A DNA stretch of 33,836 nucleotides from JBCDIQ01 sp039024295 (GTDB lineage Bacteria > Bacteroidota > Bacteroidia > J057), in contig JBCDIQ010000011.1 of assembly GCA_039024295.1 (NCBI GenBank), positions 1-33,836 on the forward strand. The letters are read 5' to 3'. Both the position numbers and the translations under genes were made by a program. Positions 25,455 through 32,993 of this stretch are shown in pieces (within the stretch, counting starts at the first letter, position 1; every line of letters begins with the position of its first letter). The notes below the pieces were generated by a model, which was not told where the DNA came from, ran no database searches, and saw nothing but the letters and a program-made list of their open reading frames with translations.

Positions 25455-25997
25455 ATGCCCACCCACCGATCGATTATCCTGTACATAGCCATGAGCCTGG
25501 ATGGCTATATCGCAGGCCCGAACGATGACCTGACCTTTTTGGATGCCGTACAGGTAGAAGGAGAAGATTATGGTTACACCCAGTTTTATGACACCGTGGA
25601 CACGGTGATCATGGGGCGGAAAACATATGATGTGGTTAAAGGATTAGGGGTGCCACAGCCCCATGCAGGGAAGGAAACCTACATCCTAACGCGAACCCCA
25701 AAACCTTCAGAAGAGAATGTTCATTTCTATACTGGCAGTATAGTGGAATTGATAGCGCAGTTGAAATCGACCGAAGGGAAAAATGTGTTTATAGATGGTG
25801 GCAGTCAAACGGTGCACCGTTTGTTAACCGCCCATTTAATAGACGAGCTGGTTGTATCGGTTATACCGGTATTACTGGGAAAAGGAATTCCCTTGTTCAT
25901 AGAAGGTAGGCCACTAGCCAGGTTGAAATTACAGAATAGCAAGGCCTATCCAACAGGATTGGTCCAACTCCACTATCAGGTATTGGAAAATGCGTAA
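25455..25997 (+). CDS. Dihydrofolate reductase-family protein (RibD C-terminal domain-like)
   Basis: The protein is 180 residues. It has the family opening ILYIAMSLDGYIAGPNDDLTFLD, the NADPH-loop motif VIMGRKTYDVV, a LTRTP segment, and the IDGGSQTVHRLLTAHLIDELVVSVIPVLLGKG stretch that marks this family of small NADPH-dependent reductases. True folate or riboflavin enzymes usually carry other residues or partner domains, so the substrate is unknown. It lies 44 bases behind the Asp-nucleophile hydrolase, and the two are probably one operon. Confidence 0.88.
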   Translation: MPTHRSIILYIAMSLDGYIAGPNDDLTFLDAVQVEGEDYGYTQFYDTVDTVIMGRKTYDVVKGLGVPQPHAGKETYILTRTPKPSEENVHFYTGSIVELIAQLKSTEGKNVFIDGGSQTVHRLLTAHLIDELVVSVIPVLLGKGIPLFIEGRPLARLKLQNSKAYPTGLVQLHYQVLENA

Positions 25998-26144
25998 TAC
26001 CATCAATTGGCTCTTGGTCTGTACTTGAATAGGCCTTGCCCCAGTCAGGTTAGGAGCCACCTTTTTACGTAGTTGTTTCGTTGAAAAGTAAATATGAACT
26101 TGAGTCCGACTGGGAACGTCTGATGCTGCCAATTTTTGACCAAG

Positions 26145-27947
26145 ATGATCAAAACCACTTTCTCTATTCTCGCCTTCTTGCTTGCCTGCCAATTCATGTT
26201 TGCCCAGCATGGATATCAAAGGATGAATTATCAATTGCCCCTGGGATATAGCACAGCATCTGTTGCAGATGCCCTGGTTGCGCGCTTTTCATCCCTACAG
26301 CAGCCCGGTACCAGCCTAAAGCTTCAGCATGATATCACCAGTCCCGGTGGTCGACACTTGCATTATACGGTGCAGGTAGATGGCATACCTGTACATGAAA
26401 GTGGGGTAAAAGTGAACGTCGGCCAAAGCAGTAAGATATTCTCGGTAAACCTTCACCTCAAAGAGATGAAGGTGCAGGAGAAGGTCGGAGGTTTTCAAAT
26501 GTCGATGGAAAACCTCGAATTTGGGGTTATGGAAGAAATGGGCGCCCAGGAAGTGCATTCCTCAATGTGCTGGTGGCCAGAAGAGGGAAAACTCATTGCG
26601 GCATATCTATTTGAAGCATTCATAGAAAATGGTACCCGCCAACAAATGGTGATCAAAAATGCAGCTACGGGAGAAGAGATTCATCGGGCAGACATGGCCA
26701 CTTACAGTGGGCACAAAACCCATAGCACGCCCAGGGGTAGGATATTCAACCCTGATCCCTGCACTGTAGCTGAGACCACATATGGCGTCCAGTTCAGTGA
26801 CAACAACGACATGCACCTGCCCATTTTTGATGCCCTGATGGATACAGTGGAGCTGAAAGACCTCACCCAACAAAATGGGGTGTATGAGCTATCTGGCCCC
26901 TATGTAGCCATCAAAGATTTGGCATTCCCCTTTCGGGCGCCTGCTACCTCGGCTACTGGTGACTTCTTCTTTAAACGGGATGAATCTGGCTTTGAAGATG
27001 TGATGGCCTATTACCACATCGACAGCATGCAGCGATATGTTCAGGCACTTGGCTTTACCAATCTCTACAATCGCCCCATAGATGTAGATGCCCACGGACG
27101 CTCAGATGACCAGTCTGCCTTTATATCCAACAATGGCAACTCCCGTCTGGTATTCGGTGAAGGAGGCGTTGATGATGCGGAAGATGCGGATGTAATCATT
27201 CATGAATATGGCCATGCCCTGTCTTTTGCTGCTGCTCCAGGCAGCAACAGTGGAAATGAACGTAGGGGCCTGGATGAAGGCTTGTGCGATTACTTCGCTG
27301 CCGGTTACAGCTTTGACATCAGCATTTTCCGTTGGGACGAGATCTTCAACTGGGATGGGCACAATCCCTTCTGGCCGGGCCGCACGGTTAACAGTGGCCT
27401 GATTTATGTCCCAGGCTCCACAGGAGGCCTTGACATTTATACCATTGGAGAAATGTGGGCGTCGGCCATGATGCAGATCAGAATTGAAGCTGGCGGAACT
27501 GTGGCCGATCGTCTTCAATTACAGGCACTGTATGCCAGCACCCCTAACATGACCTTGGAAGATGCGGCTAAAAACGTTTTGGATGCTGACAGCCTGCTTT
27601 TCAACAAGGCAAATGAGGCAGTCATCAAAAAGCACTTTTGCGCTCGAAACCTCCTCCGGGGAGATATTTGTCTTGTAACAACCATTGATCCAGAAGACAT
27701 TGATCCTCTTTGGGCCGCAGTAGCTACTGGAGAAGGAAACTTTAACCTGAAATGGTTATCTGACTCTCTTCCTTCCGAACCCACAGAAATCCGAGTATTT
27801 GATACCATGGGTAAACTCGTGGGCGTTTTTCCCGTTGAAAGCCTCCAGGAAACGGAAATGCAGGCAAACCTGGGAAGTGGTTTGTATATTCTCGGGGTGT
27901 TTGTGAACGGCAGTCGGAAGAGCAATCGTAAGCTTGTCATCTGGTAA
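26145..27947 (+). CDS. Secreted zinc metallopeptidase (HEXXH, M36/thermolysin-like) with probable T9SS tail
   Basis: The protein is 600 residues from the ATG at 26145 (MIKTTFSILAFLL); a TTG three codons upstream is less likely. A signal peptide ends FMFAQ at about 20. An FTP-like propeptide follows (HLHYTVQVDGIPVHESGVKV). The zinc site is H353-E354-Y-G-H357. The third ligand is probably Glu378 in RRGLDEGLCDYF, 24 residues after Glu354, a spacing close to that of gluzincins and reminiscent of the M36 EGWSD motif. The last 75 residues resemble a T9SS CTD (IRVFDTMGKLVG, GLYILGVFVNG, RKLVIW) but lack the usual PNP start. It should act outside the cell. Specificity is unknown. Confidence 0.82.
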   Translation: MIKTTFSILAFLLACQFMFAQHGYQRMNYQLPLGYSTASVADALVARFSSLQQPGTSLKLQHDITSPGGRHLHYTVQVDGIPVHESGVKVNVGQSSKIFSVNLHLKEMKVQEKVGGFQMSMENLEFGVMEEMGAQEVHSSMCWWPEEGKLIAAYLFEAFIENGTRQQMVIKNAATGEEIHRADMATYSGHKTHSTPRGRIFNPDPCTVAETTYGVQFSDNNDMHLPIFDALMDTVELKDLTQQNGVYELSGPYVAIKDLAFPFRAPATSATGDFFFKRDESGFEDVMAYYHIDSMQRYVQALGFTNLYNRPIDVDAHGRSDDQSAFISNNGNSRLVFGEGGVDDAEDADVIIHEYGHALSFAAAPGSNSGNERRGLDEGLCDYFAAGYSFDISIFRWDEIFNWDGHNPFWPGRTVNSGLIYVPGSTGGLDIYTIGEMWASAMMQIRIEAGGTVADRLQLQALYASTPNMTLEDAAKNVLDADSLLFNKANEAVIKKHFCARNLLRGDICLVTTIDPEDIDPLWAAVATGEGNFNLKWLSDSLPSEPTEIRVFDTMGKLVGVFPVESLQETEMQANLGSGLYILGVFVNGSRKSNRKLVIW

Positions 27948-28005
27948 TTTGTTTGTAATATTGCCGTGGATAAGGTCGATTCAGGTTCCTGATTCGATCC
28001 TTAAT

Positions 28006-28013
28006 TAGTTTTA
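28006..28013 (+). promoter_or_regulatory. Near-consensus -7 element for fabI
   Basis: TAGTTTTA differs from TAnnTTTG at the last base and lies 26 bases before the fabI ATG. No -33 box is convincing. Confidence 0.3.
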
Positions 28014-28039
28014 TACTGACCCATTAATTCTGGATACCC

Positions 28040-28852
28040 ATGGCTCACAATCTACTCGAAGGAAAAAAAGGGATTATTTTTGGCGCATTAGATGAGAACT
28101 CTATTGCCTGGAAGGTAGCTGAAAAATGCTACGAAGAAGGTGCGCAAGTCCTTCTGACCAATGCTCCCGTAGCCCTTCGGATGGGAAAAATTAATGAGCT
28201 GGCAGAGAAGATCGGAGCTCAGGTCGTACCTGCCGATGCCACCTCCATGGACGACCTCAACAAACTCCTGAATGCTGCTGAGGCAGAATTTGGCAAGGTA
28301 GATTTTGTCCTGCATTCCATCGGGATGTCTCCCAATGTTCGGAAAGGACGTGAATATACAGACCTGAAATACGACTGGCTGATCAAGACGTATGATGTCT
28401 CAGCTATTTCTTTCCACAAGATTCTTCAGTTGCTGTACCAGCGTGATTTGATGAATGAATGGGGTTCAGTCCTGGCGCTTAGCTACATCGCGGCCCAGCG
28501 TACCTTTGGCGAATACAATGACATGGCTGAAGCAAAAGCCCTGCTTGAATCCATCGCCAGAAGCTTCGGCTACCACTATGGGAAAAAGGCAAACGTGCGT
28601 GTCAACAGCATTTCCCAGTCACCTACTCCCACTACTGCTGGAACAGGCGTATCCGGTTTTGACAAAATGCTCAACTTTGGCGAGATGATGTCTCCCTTGG
28701 GGAATGCGTCTGCCGATGATTGTGCTGCATACTGCGTAATGATGTTCTCGGACTTCACCCGCCGCGTAACCATGCAGAACCTCTACCATGATGGTGGATT
28801 TTCTATGATGGGGGTTTCCAATGAATTTTTGGAGCAGTTGGGAGGAGAGTAG
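28040..28852 (+). CDS. fabI: Enoyl-[acyl-carrier-protein] reductase
   Basis: FabI reduces trans-2-enoyl-ACP with NAD(P)H, the last step of each fatty-acid elongation cycle in the cytoplasm. The 270-residue protein opens with the atypical SDR nucleotide loop (GIIFGALDENSIAWKVA). The mid-region has FVLHSIGMSPN. The active site is L-S-Y149-IAAQRTFGE-Y159-NDMAEA-K166, the Tyr-(six)-Lys spacing of FabI and not the Tyr-(three)-Lys of common SDRs, with the extra Tyr ten residues upstream. The end matches (RRVTMQNLYHDGGFSMMG). It stands alone behind its own leader. Confidence 0.97.
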   Translation: MAHNLLEGKKGIIFGALDENSIAWKVAEKCYEEGAQVLLTNAPVALRMGKINELAEKIGAQVVPADATSMDDLNKLLNAAEAEFGKVDFVLHSIGMSPNVRKGREYTDLKYDWLIKTYDVSAISFHKILQLLYQRDLMNEWGSVLALSYIAAQRTFGEYNDMAEAKALLESIARSFGYHYGKKANVRVNSISQSPTPTTAGTGVSGFDKMLNFGEMMSPLGNASADDCAAYCVMMFSDFTRRVTMQNLYHDGGFSMMGVSNEFLEQLGGE

Positions 28853-28879
28853 CCTGCAGGTTTCTACTTGGGCTTTTCG

Positions 28880-29332
28880 TTAAGGCCTTCTTTTATTTTG
28901 TGAGATTGACTTTACGATACTTGCTGGCTGAATATTCGATTTAGCCAGGTTTGGATTACGTCTAATCGAGATCTCTACTGTTTCTGCCAACAACAAAGTA
29001 ACTTCATTCCTTGGGAATTTCTGATCATTTGTCACTTTTAGGTGGCGAATAAGTTTTCCTGTACCTTCCAATACCACCATATCTTGCAAGAGTTCTGTTC
29101 CTCTGTTAAATCCAAAATTTACATGGTTGGGATAAACTGCTATGTGGCAGAAGGCATCTTTAAGTGAATCGGATAGGGAATAGGCCAATGAAACTGCATT
29201 GTAGGCATCATAAATCAATTCGCTGGCCCGGGGTGCTTGCTGCAAAACAAATTTCCTTAAACTAAAGGCAAGCTCACTTACATGCGGGGGGTAAGGAGAC
29301 AAAAAACTGGTAAGTTGGGGATGAGGTTCCAC
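28880..29332 (-). CDS. DUF1801 domain protein
   Basis: The protein is 150 residues. The start codon appears to be GTG at 29332; no ATG lies near enough to replace it. The fold is the small YdhG/DUF1801 type (ELAFSLRKFVLQQAPRASELIYDAYNAVSLAYS, then FCHIAVYPNHVNFGFNRGTEL). It includes the typical GTGKLIRHLKVTN basic segment and ends in a basic tail (KSISQNKRRP). No signal peptide is seen. The function of this family is not established. It is convergent with fabI, with a 27-base gap. Confidence 0.85.
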   Translation of the reverse strand: MEPHPQLTSFLSPYPPHVSELAFSLRKFVLQQAPRASELIYDAYNAVSLAYSLSDSLKDAFCHIAVYPNHVNFGFNRGTELLQDMVVLEGTGKLIRHLKVTNDQKFPRNEVTLLLAETVEISIRRNPNLAKSNIQPASIVKSISQNKRRP

Positions 29333-29399
29333 GGGCGTTACGTCTCAGATTCGCGGGATGATAAGCCTCAATATAGAAATCTAGGGCGTTCTTTCCATG

Positions 29400-31778
29400 T
29401 TACTCCCCCTCAAAAAAGTCCAACTCCACCCGTCGATCGGTAGGGCCTGCCCCTCCGGAAACAGACAGGGGCCGGGTTTCCCCAAAGAATTTGACCACAA
29501 TACGCTGAGGGGGAAGCCCCATGTCAATTACCATAAATCGCTTGACCCGCTCGGCTCGCTGCTGTGAAAGCTTCAGGTTGTAGGCGGCATTTCCTTTGGT
29601 ATCAGAATGGCCACTGAGCACCACCTTTAGGTCTGGCTTCTGTGCAAAGTAGGGTGCGAGCGACTTCAGGACTTCCTGTTGGGCGGAAGTCAGGCTGGAC
29701 TGGTTATTTTCAAAAAAGAGAACCTTGCGCTCAAGCACAGGTAAAATCGGCTGCTCATCCTTCTTTTCTATGATAATGGTATCCTTTTTCTGGCTTTGGG
29801 ATTGAAGCACCTTTTCCAGTGCTTCGTTTCGCTCCTTCAGGCTGCCAATTTCCGTATTGAGCTTTTTGAGCTGTTCATACAAGCCTTCGAGGGGATCAGG
29901 GGCAGGTACTTGATTGTCATCTGGCTGGGGTTCCGGCATGGCCTTTGGTGGAGCAAAATCTTCGATTAAAGAGTCCAAAGACGGATCGTAAATCGGATCG
30001 GGGGAAGGGAGGATGGTATCACGTAGGATGAGGGTGTCCCTTCTGATTACCGTATCCGGTGTGGGTCGTGGGCGAGTAGCTATAACGGCTCCAGTCCCCA
30101 CCGCTTGGCTAGCTAGCAGTAGCCTCTTCATAGATCGGATTTCGTCCCGTAATTCTGCTACTGTGGCATCGTTTGAAGGGGCTGGAACAGGAGAAACCGA
30201 TTGGGAGGAAGGGGTATTGGCTTCTCGTTGGCGTGCATACGCTTGCCGGAGTTCGACCAACTCACGTCGCATGGCAGCCATACTATTGGCCAGGGAGGTA
30301 TCTTTTGTAGGGGGAGAAACAGCAGGAGCTTCCCTGATAATTTGTACCACCGTGTCTTTTCGGACGATCGTTTTGACGACCGTATCTATTTGTTGTCTAA
30401 TGATTACCTGCCTGATGGTGTCAGGAACAGGTGACGGGGCTGCCTTAACCGTGGAAACGGAGTCCTGTACTTGTGCAGTTGGTGCGGCTATCGGCCGACC
30501 AATGGAGTCCACCGTTGCCCGAAGGGTATCCAGCTTTTGCACCGTTATGGCAGAATCTGGTGCGGCTGTTAGGGTATCACTCGGAGCAGGTACAAGCGAA
30601 TCTACCTGGGAATCAGATACCGATGTATCCAAAACCATTTTCATGGAATCAATCCCCATTGAATCTGAGGCCAGGCTGATCGAATCTTTTGGCATCCGGG
30701 TGCCTGCTGAGTCAACCGGAGCGGTAGTAGCAACTGAGGAGGAGGAATCCACCAGTTGACTTTCTACGCCAATAGAGTCTGATTGGACCGTATCTGCTGA
30801 TACACTTGACGTCAAGCTGTCTGATGCTAATTCAGCAGCTACCAGTCGGTTCTGAGGCACCACCATATCAGGCGTTGCATAAAACACAGGTCCACGGAAA
30901 GCATAATTCTTCTTGCCAAATGAGAAGGATATACCTACTCTCGCTGCAAGCAGGAGGTCATTTACATCAGGGTTTCCTCGTGTTTCCCTAATTACCCCAC
31001 TGGGATTGGCGGCATACTCCAGGGCAATACTTGGATATTCCTCACGGTAATCATCACTCACATCGTCCAGGTAATCACTAAACAGATAGTTTCCTTCAAG
31101 GCCGAGGTAAATGGACCAGGCAGGAGCAAATCGGTAGGCCAGTTCAATACGGAAAGGAATCTGCAAGACAGTGGTAGGATACTCCTCTGCCTGCTCAGTC
31201 CCGATATTCGTGATTCGGGTTTCATAATTTCCGTCTTGCTCTACTGGAGCACCTCCGGCATCTCCTTCGGGAAGGGTACCGATTTGCCCGGTAGTAGGCC
31301 AATAAAAATATGGCCGGTTCTGATTAGGGCCATAATACAGGTCTGCGAAAGTCTCAAAATTGGTGATGCCAGCCCCGAGGTATATACTTGGGGCTACTTT
31401 TGCATTCCGACGAAGAATCCTGTCATTGTTAAAATGAAAACCAATTAAAATCGAACCGGATTGTACCTCTGAACGGAAATTAAGTGCACGGATAAAATTG
31501 GAGTTTTCCGTGATGACCTTGCCATCTTTGATCAGCCAATCATTGCCATATACTACCCCACGGCTGCCTGCCAGTCCTATGCTCCAGGTATTGCCAAGTC
31601 TGTGGGTAAACCTTAGTCCATAGGAGGTTTCCAATGCATCTTCGGGAAGGTTGGCTTGATAGGTGAGGTCCCCGATATATGCCATTGTGCCCAGTTCAAG
31701 GGCAACTTGGTTTTGAAAAGGCCTTTGTGCAAACAGCTCACAGATTCCGCAAAGTAGCAGCAACAGCAGATAACGCAT
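29400..31778 (-). CDS. OmpA-family protein with N-terminal barrel and long Asp/Ser-rich linker
   Basis: This 792-residue protein has a signal peptide (MRYLLLLLLCGICELFAQ). An outer-membrane barrel domain (about 20-310) of the DUF6089-like type follows. Residues about 315-620 are a low-complexity linker dominated by Asp-Ser, Asp-Thr, Val and Pro, including DTVVKTIVRKDTVVQI. A coiled-coil stretch lies at about 630-680 (LYEQLKKLNTEIGSLKERN). The C-terminal OmpA domain (about 686-792) has the peptidoglycan-binding pair Asp726 and Arg741 in SGHSDTKGN...LSQQRAERV, the same 15-residue spacing as E. coli OmpA. It should tie the outer membrane to the cell wall. It is the last gene of a three-gene operon with a 24-base gap. 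Confidence 0.92.
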   Translation of the reverse strand: MRYLLLLLLCGICELFAQRPFQNQVALELGTMAYIGDLTYQANLPEDALETSYGLRFTHRLGNTWSIGLAGSRGVVYGNDWLIKDGKVITENSNFIRALNFRSEVQSGSILIGFHFNNDRILRRNAKVAPSIYLGAGITNFETFADLYYGPNQNRPYFYWPTTGQIGTLPEGDAGGAPVEQDGNYETRITNIGTEQAEEYPTTVLQIPFRIELAYRFAPAWSIYLGLEGNYLFSDYLDDVSDDYREEYPSIALEYAANPSGVIRETRGNPDVNDLLLAARVGISFSFGKKNYAFRGPVFYATPDMVVPQNRLVAAELASDSLTSSVSADTVQSDSIGVESQLVDSSSSVATTAPVDSAGTRMPKDSISLASDSMGIDSMKMVLDTSVSDSQVDSLVPAPSDTLTAAPDSAITVQKLDTLRATVDSIGRPIAAPTAQVQDSVSTVKAAPSPVPDTIRQVIIRQQIDTVVKTIVRKDTVVQIIREAPAVSPPTKDTSLANSMAAMRRELVELRQAYARQREANTPSSQSVSPVPAPSNDATVAELRDEIRSMKRLLLASQAVGTGAVIATRPRPTPDTVIRRDTLILRDTILPSPDPIYDPSLDSLIEDFAPPKAMPEPQPDDNQVPAPDPLEGLYEQLKKLNTEIGSLKERNEALEKVLQSQSQKKDTIIIEKKDEQPILPVLERKVLFFENNQSSLTSAQQEVLKSLAPYFAQKPDLKVVLSGHSDTKGNAAYNLKLSQQRAERVKRFMVIDMGLPPQRIVVKFFGETRPLSVSGGAGPTDRRVELDFFEGE

Positions 31779-31802
31779 ATCAAAGAGGATTAAGGATACA
31801 GG

Positions 31803-32966
31803 CTATCGATTGATTCCCAGCCAAAGGCCGATTTCCGCACTCACCCCTAAAAAGGGAGAAAGCTGAAGGTCGCTGGATGCATTGGCTCCGGTTCGTTCCA
31901 GGGCGGTAATCCCGGCATTGATTCGGATAAACCGAAACGCCCGGTATCCCAGCCCAACGTAATAAGGTCGCCCAACAATGGGGCCACTGAGGGTTTCCCC
32001 GTCTACATCTTCAAAATTTTGCAGAAAAACACCCGCCGATAAAGCGGTATTTCTCCAAAAAGTAGCATCACTTCGTGCATTTGCAAAAGGAAGAGAGATG
32101 CCCAGGTAAGCGCCATCGTCGTATTCCAGGTCATTAAATGATCCCTCCAGGTAAACACCGCCGTAGCCCAGGTTGATCGCGATCGGGTTCAAGGAGCGCT
32201 CCGTGGGATAAGCGTCAATTAGTTTGCTGTCATTGAGTACCAAAAGATCAGAGTTGATATACTGGCGAAGTTCAGTTTGTACCAACACCATCAACTCTTC
32301 CTTCCTTTTTTTAATGTAGGCGGCCCTTACTGCCTGTGCTTTTTCTGGATCTTTTTCATCAGAAGAATATTTTGCGCGTTTCAGACGGGAATCTTCGAGG
32401 TCCTTTAATCGCACCCGAATGATATCCGAAAATCCTGGAAACTCAATTTGATTTTTGGATCGATAGAGGGTTAAGCCATTGTTGACGATTTGGTTCATGG
32501 CTGCCAACATCCTGTCAGGCGAGCTGGAAAACATCAATCTCCTGTCATTGCTTTGTTGGATGCTCTGGTCAAGGTAGGCATGAAGGGCATTTTCAAGTAG
32601 TGTTCCCAGCTTTTGATACTCCTGAATGGTTACATATCGGTAGTAATTAATCTTCAGGTCGTAGGTGCTGCTGCTTTTGAGTTTGAACTTGAACAGCGCC
32701 TGAAACATATCCGACTGGCTGTTAAATGGTCGTTTCCAATTGGCCGTATATAGCTTCTTGTCGAAACTTGGCTTGTACAGTTCAATTTCTACCAGATGAA
32801 TATCTGGACCTACTTGTCCATTTATGAAAAATAACTGCCCTGAAGGGAGTGGGTTGCCCCCATCGAACACGGAACGCTCATATTCAAAAACGATGGTTCG
32901 TACCTGGGCCTGACTGGAAATAACAAGAGATACAAGAAAGAAAAAGATGGGTATACGTGCTTTCAT
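31803..32966 (-). CDS. Exported, probably outer-membrane, protein of unknown function
   Basis: This 387-residue protein has a signal peptide (MKARIPIFFFLVSLVISSQA). The mature part starts with a beta-rich region (VRTIVFEYERSVF ... LFFINGQ). A charged helical region follows at about 110-260, with KYSSDEKDPEKAQAVRAAYI and KKRKEELMVLVQTELRQ. The end is strand-rich, with turn-aromatic patterns (INLGYGGVYLEG, YYVGLGYRAFRFIRIN, GVSAEIGLWLGINR), as in small outer-membrane barrels. I do not recognise the family. It lies between an MscS-type channel gene (27-base gap) and the OmpA gene (24-base gap). Confidence 0.78.
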   Translation of the reverse strand: MKARIPIFFFLVSLVISSQAQVRTIVFEYERSVFDGGNPLPSGQLFFINGQVGPDIHLVEIELYKPSFDKKLYTANWKRPFNSQSDMFQALFKFKLKSSSTYDLKINYYRYVTIQEYQKLGTLLENALHAYLDQSIQQSNDRRLMFSSSPDRMLAAMNQIVNNGLTLYRSKNQIEFPGFSDIIRVRLKDLEDSRLKRAKYSSDEKDPEKAQAVRAAYIKKRKEELMVLVQTELRQYINSDLLVLNDSKLIDAYPTERSLNPIAINLGYGGVYLEGSFNDLEYDDGAYLGISLPFANARSDATFWRNTALSAGVFLQNFEDVDGETLSGPIVGRPYYVGLGYRAFRFIRINAGITALERTGANASSDLQLSPFLGVSAEIGLWLGINR

Positions 32967-32993
32967 ATAAGTGTTTCAGATTGATTCGCGAGG

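Noticed and set aside
27981..27992. The dyad TCAGG-TT-CCTGA upstream of fabI as an operator
   Set aside because: Five-base arms with a two-base gap are expected by chance in a gap of this size, and I know of no regulator with that site.
30013..30759. A 248-codon plus-strand frame antisense to the OmpA gene
   Set aside because: It mirrors the low-complexity Asp/Ser linker and gives a low-complexity Ser/Glu/Val/Thr-rich product. The OmpA frame continues into a conserved domain on both sides.
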